Part shown: piece by piece, positions 1 through 4,895 of the stretch | How the letters are laid out: every line of letters starts with the position of its first letter | Numbering within the stretch: position 1 is the first letter of the stretch | DNA from: Armatimonadaceae bacterium | GTDB lineage: Bacteria > Armatimonadota > Armatimonadia > Armatimonadales > Armatimonadaceae | NCBI GenBank assembly: GCA_030446525.1 | Contig: JAUJNC010000002.1 | Span: forward strand, 1 to 17,139 | Direction: 5' to 3' | DNA: 17,139 nt | Made by a program: the position numbers and the translations under genes | Notes under the pieces: generated by a model | The model's database searches: none | What the model was told of the DNA's origin: nothing | Seen by the model: only the letters and a program-made list of their open reading frames with translations

Positions 1-306
1 AACAACCATGAGTAGCCAAACATCCGCAGCAGCGCGCGGGGTTCCCCGGCGCGACGCGATTCGGGTGCCGCCTTCGAGACGGATGAGGTGTATAAGTCAG
101 ATCGGACACCGTCTTCCGCTTCGGGGATGAGCTGGTTCCATGAACCATAGCCACCCTCACCACTCGCCGCCACCAACCCGCCACCCGTTTCACTCCCCTT
201 CGGGGATCAGCAGGTTCATGAACGCGATGCTCCTGCAGGAGCAACAGCTCTTAGGATAGCCCTTTTCGCTGTCTAAATTTCTGGGACCATTATACATTTC
301 AAGTCC
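1..306. other. Non-coding region with repeats and palindromes
   Basis: No convincing gene is seen here. The stretch holds an imperfect direct repeat pair (about 113-146 and 192-225), a perfect 10-bp palindrome at 214-223, a perfect 16-bp palindrome at 228-243, and a TATAAT box read on the minus strand at 289-294. Short open stretches exist on both strands: a 40-codon ORF from ATG at 8 (+), and an open frame from GTG at 171-173 (-) running off the left edge. Their length is not beyond chance and I recognise no family, so no CDS is called. The minus-strand open frame could be the start of a gene lying to the left. Confidence 0.6.
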
Positions 307-335
307 TTAACGCCACTCGCCGATGCCGGTATAAT
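307..335 (+). promoter_or_regulatory. Probable sigma70-type promoter of the Uma2 operon
   Basis: A perfect TATAAT lies at 330-335. A weak -35 (TTAACG, 307-312, 4 of 6 consensus bases) sits exactly 17 bases upstream. The predicted start site is near 342, giving a leader of about 45 bases before the Uma2 ATG at 387. The -10 lies inside a 10-bp sequence that recurs inverted at 286-295. Confidence 0.55.
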
Positions 336-386
336 GGTTCTATGCCAACGATGGATGCGTGGTCATTGGCGGGGAGGTGACGTCGT

Positions 387-1028
387 ATGGCGCTGGAAGT
401 TAAAGACGAACCGGTAGCAAGCGGGGGGAGGCGGCCTCCCGCTGGCTTGCTTACCTACGAGCAGTTTTTGGAGTGGGCGGATGAAGACACTCTCGCGGAG
501 TGGGTCGATGGGGAGGTGGTGCTGATGAGTCCCGCGAGTTTGCCGCATCAAGACATCGCGGGTTTTTTGGCGGCGCTCTTTCGCTTCTTCGTGGAGGAGC
601 ACGACCTGGGTCGGGTGATCACCGCGCCGTTCCAGATGCGGCTGCCGAATGTGCGGCGCGGGCGCGAGCCGGACCTGCTCTTTGTGGGCACGGAGAACCT
701 TGCCCGCCTCATGCACAACTTCCTCGATGGCCCCGCTGATCTCGTGGTGGAGATCGTATCGCCGGAAAGCGTGCTGCGGGACCGGGGCGAGAAGTTCGCC
801 GAGTACGAGATGGAGGGCGTGCGCGAATATTGGATGCTGGACCCGGATGTGCAGCGGACCGACTTCTTCACGCTGGGTCCGGACGGCCGGTTCGAGCGCG
901 CGCATCCGGACGCCTCCGGCGTCTATCACAGCGCCGTCCTGCCAGATTTCTGGATCAAGCTGGCCTGGCTCTGGCAGCGGCCCCTGCCCCCGCTGCGCGA
1001 CGTGCTCCGCGAGTGGGACCTGCGCTGA
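387..1028 (+). CDS. Uma2 family endonuclease (DUF820)
   Basis: This 213-residue protein has the length and motif order of the Uma2/DUF820 family, a PD-(D/E)xK nuclease-fold group common in cyanobacteria, Chloroflexi, Planctomycetes and Armatimonadetes. Visible signatures are the N-terminal 'TYEQFLEW' block (23-30), 'EWVDGEVVLMSPAS' (38-51), 'REPDLLFV' (93-100, candidate metal ligand D96), 'DLVVEIVSPES' (118-128, candidate E122) and the C-terminal 'GVREYWMLDP' (144-153). The ATG at 387 is preceded by a strong Shine-Dalgarno (GGAGGTGA, 373-380) with a 6-base spacer. It begins a tight run with the DUF4926 gene (9-base gap). The biological role of the family is unsettled; many genomes carry large numbers of copies, and DNA cleavage here is inferred from the fold only. 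Confidence 0.92.
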   Translation: MALEVKDEPVASGGRRPPAGLLTYEQFLEWADEDTLAEWVDGEVVLMSPASLPHQDIAGFLAALFRFFVEEHDLGRVITAPFQMRLPNVRRGREPDLLFVGTENLARLMHNFLDGPADLVVEIVSPESVLRDRGEKFAEYEMEGVREYWMLDPDVQRTDFFTLGPDGRFERAHPDASGVYHSAVLPDFWIKLAWLWQRPLPPLRDVLREWDLR

Positions 1029-1037
1029 ATTACAGAG

Positions 1038-1283
1038 ATGCTTGAACTTTACAAGCGCGTTGCCCTGGCGCGCGATCTGCCCGGCCATCAACTGAAGCGC
1101 GGCGCCGCGGCGATGCTGATCGATCGGGTGCCGCACCCGGAAGGCGGCGAGGATGGTTGTGTTATCGAAGTGTTCGACGCCGTCGGTGAATCCATCGCGG
1201 TGGTGGCGGTACCCGAGTCAGCCACCGAGCCGCTGCGCGCCGACGAGGTGATCGCCGTGCGGCCGCTGGCGTGGGCCGCCTGA
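1038..1283 (+). CDS. DUF4926 domain-containing small protein
   Basis: This 81-residue protein matches the DUF4926 pattern along its whole length: 'LELYKRVALARDLPGH' (2-17), 'LKRG' (19-22), 'DRVPHPEGGEDGCVIEVF' (29-46) and 'ADEVIAVRPL' (68-77). The family is a small, probably beta-rich domain of unknown function, often found next to other small genes of accessory regions. It starts 9 bases after the Uma2 stop, with only a weak ribosome site (ACAGAG), so translation is probably coupled to Uma2. No catalytic residues are apparent. The pairing suggests a regulator or partner of the nuclease, but that is inference. Confidence 0.85.
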   Translation: MLELYKRVALARDLPGHQLKRGAAAMLIDRVPHPEGGEDGCVIEVFDAVGESIAVVAVPESATEPLRADEVIAVRPLAWAA

Positions 1284-1297
1284 ATATCGGACGAGTA

Positions 1298-2707
1298 ATG
1301 CCTTCCTTGACCTTCGACTTACCCTTGAGCGCGGATGTGGATGTGCTGGTGGCGGGCGGCGGGGCGGCCGGGGTGGCGGCGGCCATCTCGGCGGCCCGGA
1401 GCGGGGCGCGGGTGCTGCTGGTGGAAAAGATGGGGTTCCTGGGCGGGTCGGCGACGGCGGCGCAGGTGCCCGCGTTCTGCCCGTTCTCCGATCGGCAAAA
1501 GGCCGTGGTGCGCGGGATCGGGTGGGAGGTTCTGACGGAGATGCTCCGGCGCACGAACCGGCCCGTCCCAGACCCGGGCGACCCCAAAAAGGCGCGGATG
1601 GACTGGGTGCCGATCGATGTCGAAGTGCTGAAGTGCCTGTACGATGATCTGTGCGAGGCGGCGGGCGTGGACGTGCTGTTCCATACCTTCATTCCCGAGG
1701 TGGTAACCGACTCTTGCTCCCCCTCTCCCAGGATTGGGAGAGGGGGCCAGGGGGGTGAGGGCGACCGGCTCCTCGGCGCCGTTCTGGCCAACAAGGACGG
1801 GCTGGGGCTGGCGCGGGCGAAGGTGTTCGTGGACGCGACCGGCGACGCGGACGTGGCGGCGCGGGCCGGGTGCCCGTTCGAGAAGGGCGACGAGGGCGGG
1901 GCGACGCAGGGCATGACGCTGTGCTTCACGCTCGCCGACGGCAGCCGCGAGGCGTACCTGGGCTATGTCTACGAGACCGGCGACGGCTACCTGGCGCGCC
2001 TGGTCGAGCGGGCCAGGGCGGCCGGCGACTACGACCTGCCGGACGCGTCCCTCGTGGGGCTTGGTTTCAAAAGCGAGACCGTCGCCGGGGCGAACCTGGG
2101 CCACGTCTACGGCCACGATTCCACCGATGCGCGCAGCCTGTCGCGCGCCGAGGTGGAAGGGCGGCGCGTGGTGCAGAAGCTCCTGCCGTTCCTGCGCAAG
2201 TATGTGCCCGGCCAGCAGGATCTGTTCCTGGTCTGCACGGGGCCGCACATCGGCGTGCGCGAGTCGCGGCGCATCGTCGGCGATTACCGCCTGACACTGG
2301 AAGACTATCTGGCCTGCCGCTCGTTCCCCGATGACATCGCGCGCAACGCGTATTTCATCGACATCCACGCGGTGACGTCGGAAAAGGCGGCGCGGGCCAG
2401 GAGCATCAGCGACGACGCGACCCGCAGGCATTACGAGCTGCCCCCCGGCAAGAGCCACGGCATCCCGTACCGCTGCCTTGTGCCGCAGGGGGTGGAGAAC
2501 TTGCTGGTGGCCGGGCGCTGTCTGTCGGCCGACCGCGCCGTGCAGGGGGCCGCGCGCGTGATGCCGTTCTGCTTCGCGATGGGGGAGGCGGCGGGGCTGG
2601 CCGCCGCGCTCGCCGCCCAGGGTTCCGGCCGCACGCGGGATGTGGACGTGGTGGCGCTCCGGGCGCGGCTGCGCGCGCAGGGGGCGTGGCTCGGGGAGGA
2701 AACATAG
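1298..2707 (+). CDS. FAD-dependent oxidoreductase (pfam12831-like) with an in-frame repeat insertion
   Basis: The protein is 469 residues from the ATG at 1298. The frame also offers a GTG at 1271, which overlaps the DUF4926 gene; I prefer 1298 because the dinucleotide-binding fold begins at once. Signatures are GxGxxG (G20, G22, G25) with the acidic E43 ending the second strand, the 'DATGD' motif (179-183), and the C-terminal FAD-contacting segment from 'NLLVAGRC' (401) through 'GEAAGLAAALA'. The family is FAD-dependent and soluble with unknown substrates, and is frequent in Armatimonadetes and Planctomycetes. No signal peptide is seen. Residues about 139-156 are encoded by a hairpin-forming GC-rich repeat and look foreign to the fold, yet the frame is intact. 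It probably shares the Uma2 promoter and converges with the hydrolase gene 13 bases later. A flavin oxidoreductase role is secure; the reaction is not known. Confidence 0.88.
   Translation: MPSLTFDLPLSADVDVLVAGGGAAGVAAAISAARSGARVLLVEKMGFLGGSATAAQVPAFCPFSDRQKAVVRGIGWEVLTEMLRRTNRPVPDPGDPKKARMDWVPIDVEVLKCLYDDLCEAAGVDVLFHTFIPEVVTDSCSPSPRIGRGGQGGEGDRLLGAVLANKDGLGLARAKVFVDATGDADVAARAGCPFEKGDEGGATQGMTLCFTLADGSREAYLGYVYETGDGYLARLVERARAAGDYDLPDASLVGLGFKSETVAGANLGHVYGHDSTDARSLSRAEVEGRRVVQKLLPFLRKYVPGQQDLFLVCTGPHIGVRESRRIVGDYRLTLEDYLACRSFPDDIARNAYFIDIHAVTSEKAARARSISDDATRRHYELPPGKSHGIPYRCLVPQGVENLLVAGRCLSADRAVQGAARVMPFCFAMGEAAGLAAALAAQGSGRTRDVDVVALRARLRAQGAWLGEET
1711..1764. repeat. Palindromic GC-rich repeat inside the oxidoreductase gene
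   Basis: A perfect inverted repeat has 12-base arms at 1719-1730 and 1735-1746 (CCCCCTCTCCCA and its complement) around a 4-base loop. It is followed by a G-rich tail to about 1758. The motif of C-rich arm, short loop, G-rich arm and GGGGGGTGAGGG tail resembles dispersed intergenic palindromic repeats seen in GC-rich environmental bacteria. Here it lies in frame inside a gene and encodes roughly 18 residues rich in Ser, Pro, Gly and Arg. Confidence 0.7.
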
Positions 2708-2720
2708 CCGCCTTGGTCGT

Positions 2721-3665
2721 TTATGCGCAGGGCAGTGCGGATTCTAAAAACTCACGCACGCGGCGCCCGTATTCCTGCCCGGCCACGGCGATGCACTGGC
2801 AGTGCGCGGCCCCCGGCGCTTCCCAGAGCGTCACGTTTCCCCCCCCGGCCTGAAGCAAGCGGTGCGCGTTTTCCGGGCCGATAAACGTGTCGCACGCGCC
2901 GTGGATCAGGAAGACCGGGCGTGGGGCGATGCGCGCGATCGCCTCCTCCGGGGCGATGTCGGCGCAGCGGACGCCGAGCAGGCGCTCCCCCACGCGCTGC
3001 GTCGGCGGCGTCACCCACGCGCCCACACGGCCCAGCAGGCGCAGCCGCCCCGCCACGGCGGCGTCGAGCCGCGCGAAGGCCGAGTCGGCCACCACGGCCC
3101 GCACGCGCGCGTCCTCGGAAGCCACCAGGAGCGCCACAGCCGCCCCCATGCTCTCGCCCAGCACGGCCACGGGGACGTGGCGGAGCCGCGGGCGCGCCGC
3201 CACCCAGTCCAGCGCCGCTTTCAGATCCAGCGTCTCCTTGCAGCCGAAGGTCGCCATGCGGCCCCCGCTCCAGCCGTGCGCGCGGAAATCGAAGAGGAGA
3301 GCCGCGTACCCCGCCCGGTGGAGCAAGCGCAGGTGGGGCAGCATGCACGAGCGGTTGCCGTAGTAGCCGTGGCAGACGATCACGACACCCCGCGGCGCGC
3401 GCCTGTCCCTCGCGCGGGGCGCGGGGGCATACCAGGCCGACAAACGCAGGCCGTCCGCCGTGCCCAGGCGGACGCGGAAATAGGGGATTCCCAGGGCGCG
3501 GGGCGTGCGGCGGTGCAGCCGGCGCGGCGGGTGGGTGAACGCCCAGGCCAGACCCAGGGGCAGCAGGGCGCCCACGCCCGCCACCGCCGCGCCCCAAAGC
3601 CACGGGGACGCGGCCCGCGTGCGCGCCGCCGGCGGCAGAAAATCACTTGTTCTCACAGTAACCAT
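2721..3665 (-). CDS. Alpha/beta hydrolase, possibly membrane-anchored
   Basis: The protein is 314 residues from ATG 3665. It shows the full alpha/beta-hydrolase signature: oxyanion-hole 'CHGYYGNR' (98-105), nucleophile elbow GESMG with Ser172, acid Asp259 in 'HGACDTFIG' (255-263) and His288 in 'APGAAHCQC' (283-291). A hydrophobic N-terminal segment (about 22-43) suggests a membrane anchor or uncleaved signal. The overall plan matches serine hydrolases of the BAAT/prolyl-oligopeptidase-like or YqkD/FrsA type. The frame extends upstream to ATG 3737, but residues there look non-coding. No Shine-Dalgarno precedes 3665. A TACAAT box overlaps this ATG and sits 7 bases ahead of an in-frame GTG at 3656, so a leaderless start there is possible. 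The substrate is unknown (ester, amide or peptide). Confidence 0.87.
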   Translation of the reverse strand: MVTVRTSDFLPPAARTRAASPWLWGAAVAGVGALLPLGLAWAFTHPPRRLHRRTPRALGIPYFRVRLGTADGLRLSAWYAPAPRARDRRAPRGVVIVCHGYYGNRSCMLPHLRLLHRAGYAALLFDFRAHGWSGGRMATFGCKETLDLKAALDWVAARPRLRHVPVAVLGESMGAAVALLVASEDARVRAVVADSAFARLDAAVAGRLRLLGRVGAWVTPPTQRVGERLLGVRCADIAPEEAIARIAPRPVFLIHGACDTFIGPENAHRLLQAGGGNVTLWEAPGAAHCQCIAVAGQEYGRRVREFLESALPCA

Positions 3666-3794
3666 TGTATCGCACGCGGGCCGGGGGCGCCGGGCCCAAA
3701 TTTCTCGGTGAAAACGGGAACACAGTATGGCATGCATCCTCAGGTGCGACGAAGCAGGTTAGGCGCCGGCGCCGTGCGGGTACAACGACGTCAA

Positions 3795-3878
3795 GGGTGG
3801 GACGGACCACCCTGTTTTACTAACGGACAGGGGAAGTGACACCGCCGGGGCCGTCTTCTTGGAAGGCGGCCCCGGCGG
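3795..3878 (+). promoter_or_regulatory. Structured leader upstream of the 93-aa gene
   Basis: Three inverted repeats are packed into 84 bases. Hairpin A pairs 3795-3800 with 3807-3812. Hairpin B pairs 3810-3815 with 3827-3832 and overlaps A by three bases, so the two exclude each other. Hairpin C pairs 3842-3857 with 3863-3878, a 16-bp stem with one G-T wobble and a 5-base loop. C ends 21 bases before the chosen ATG (3900). None is followed by a strong U-run, so C is not a classical terminator. A switching leader or translational control element is an inference; I recognise no riboswitch class. Confidence 0.4.
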
Positions 3879-3899
3879 ATGGAAAAGATGGAGCGGCGA

Positions 3900-4181
3900 A
3901 TGAATTATAGCGACAGCCTGAAAGTGAATGTGTCCCAGAGCATTTTTGCCCTGTGTCACATCGAAACCAGCGAGTACATCTGCCTGCGCCACGAGGGGAG
4001 CGAGTACCTGGCGTGCTTTACCGACGGGGACACAGCGTTCCAATTCCGCGAAGAGCTGGGCCTGTTGGAGCACGTGAACATCACTTCGATGCGGCTGGGC
4101 GAGGCGCCCTTCGACCACTTCTGGCTGGACGGCGAGATGATCGCCGAGCCGGCCAGGACGGACGAGGCGGTTCAGTCCTGA
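3900..4181 (+). CDS. Small conserved-looking protein of unknown function
   Basis: I do not recognise this 93-residue protein. ATG 3900 is chosen because GGAG at 3890-3893 lies 6 bases upstream; in-frame ATGs at 3879 and 3888 directly abut the 16-bp hairpin and have poorer ribosome sites. It is acidic, has no signal peptide or membrane segment, and looks like a compact alpha/beta fold: alternating hydrophobic strands at 'SIFALCHIE' (14-22), 'YICLRH' (26-31) and 'YLACFTDGD' (36-44), a helix at 'AFQFREELGLLEHV' (46-59), then 'DHFWLDGEMI' (72-81). GC3 is coding-like. It is transcribed away from the hydrolase and converges with the stress protein gene. A structured leader precedes it. It may be a small sensor or regulatory domain, but no function is claimed. 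Confidence 0.75.
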   Translation: MNYSDSLKVNVSQSIFALCHIETSEYICLRHEGSEYLACFTDGDTAFQFREELGLLEHVNITSMRLGEAPFDHFWLDGEMIAEPARTDEAVQS

Positions 4182-4207
4182 GGCACCTGGGGGACGGGAA
4201 ACGCAGG

Positions 4208-4235
4208 GGGGCCTGGGCGCAAACGCCCGGGCCCC
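4208..4235. terminator. GC-rich hairpin between convergent genes, likely bidirectional terminator
   Basis: A 12-bp stem with one G-T wobble (4208-4219 with 4224-4235) encloses a CAAA loop. It lies between the stops of the convergent genes ending at 4181 (+) and 4242 (-). No U-tract follows on either strand, so termination strength is uncertain. Confidence 0.5.
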
Positions 4236-4241
4236 TCGCCG

Positions 4242-4766
4242 CTACGGGGTGATGGCCGGCGCCTCGTAGGCGCGCAAAACGGCGGCGGCGTCTTCGGCCG
4301 ACGTTTCATCGGCGCGCACGGTGACGATGACGCCGCCCTTTTCGAACCGGCTGTGGTACTCCCGGGCCTGTTCCTCGGGCACACCTATGTCCACCAGTGC
4401 CCCCACGAGCCCCCCCGTGGCGGCGCCCACCGCCGCGCCGGCGAGCGCCCCCGCCAGCGGTCCGGCCGCAACGATCGGGCCGATGCCCGGTATCAGCAGC
4501 GCGCCCAGACCGACGAGCAGACCGCCCAGCCCGCCCAGAATGCCGCCCGTGGCCGCCCCCGCCGCGGTCCCCCCCGCCGGCGCCGTTTCCAGCGAGCGCG
4601 CCTGCGGGTCTTCGTCCGCGGCGGCCCGCTCCTCCTTATCCTCCGGATGCCGCGCGGCAACCGATATCACGTCATCCGAGAACCCCGCGGCGCGCAGCTC
4701 ATGCACCGCCCGCAGCGCGTCGCTGTAGTCCGGCAATACCCCCACCACGACCCGTTCCGTCGCCAT
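4242..4766 (-). CDS. General stress protein (YflT/GSP17M-like) with glycine-zipper segment
   Basis: The 174-residue protein begins with a YflT/general stress protein 17M-like half domain: 'VVVGVLPDYSDALRAVHELR' (6-25) followed by 'AAGFSDDVISVAAR' (26-39). A long Gly/Ala-rich hydrophobic stretch with glycine-zipper spacing follows (about 64-126), able to insert in or lie on a membrane. The C-terminal 'VPEEQAREYHSRFEKGGVIV' (129-148) and 'VRADE' (150-154) match the second part of this family. Proteins of this type are induced by general stress; their biochemical role is not established. The start at 4766 is firm, with GGAGGG (4773-4778) 6 bases upstream. A GGGTAA box at 4799-4804 lies in its leader. 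It sits downstream of the sensor gene on the same strand, with 129 bases between. Confidence 0.82.
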   Translation of the reverse strand: MATERVVVGVLPDYSDALRAVHELRAAGFSDDVISVAARHPEDKEERAAADEDPQARSLETAPAGGTAAGAATGGILGGLGGLLVGLGALLIPGIGPIVAAGPLAGALAGAAVGAATGGLVGALVDIGVPEEQAREYHSRFEKGGVIVTVRADETSAEDAAAVLRAYEAPAITP

Positions 4767-4798
4767 GACTGTCCCTCCTTCTCAACCCGCGGGGTTTT

Positions 4799-4823
4799 TT
4801 ACCCATCGCCGCGCCCGTTTCAC
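4799..4823 (-). promoter_or_regulatory. Candidate SigB-like stress promoter
   Basis: On the minus strand GTGAAA (4818-4823) and GGGTAA (4799-4804) are separated by 13 bases. The general-stress sigma factor of Firmicutes recognises about GTTTAA-N12-14-GGGTAT. The match is partial (4 of 6 and 5 of 6) but the spacing and the stress gene downstream fit; the ATG is 33 bases further on. Whether this organism has such a sigma factor is unknown. Confidence 0.28.
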
Positions 4824-4847
4824 GCGAGGTCCCCGGATGGTGAACCT

Positions 4848-4882
4848 GTCGGTCAGCGGCCCTAGCGACGCTGCAGACCGAC
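4848..4882 (-). terminator. Hairpin after the sensor gene, possible terminator
   Basis: Fourteen bases past the stop of the sensor gene, CAGCG/CGCTG and GTCGGT/ACCGAC form an 11-bp stem with a 3-base bulge and a 10-base loop (4848-4858 with 4869-4882). No U-run follows, so this may terminate weakly or stabilise the 3' end. Confidence 0.35.
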
Positions 4883-4895
4883 GACCGCTCGATGA

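Noticed and set aside
85..118. Partial likeness to sequencing adaptor pieces (TGTATAAG and AGATCGGA close together)
   Set aside because: Only 8-base matches in each case, in broken order; chance similarity is more likely than contamination, though the left edge was not otherwise verifiable.
1..173. Open minus-strand frame from GTG at 171-173 to the left edge (57 codons)
   Set aside because: A stretch of this length is expected by chance in GC-rich DNA, there is no good ribosome site and no family was recognised. The facing -10 box at 289-294 keeps the idea alive but does not prove it.
3795..3832. Guanidine-II (mini-ykkC) riboswitch, because hairpin A has ACGG in its loop and ACGG recurs in hairpin B
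   Set aside because: Loops are 6 and 11 bases rather than the required ACGR tetraloops on paired stems, and the downstream gene is not a transporter or guanidine enzyme.
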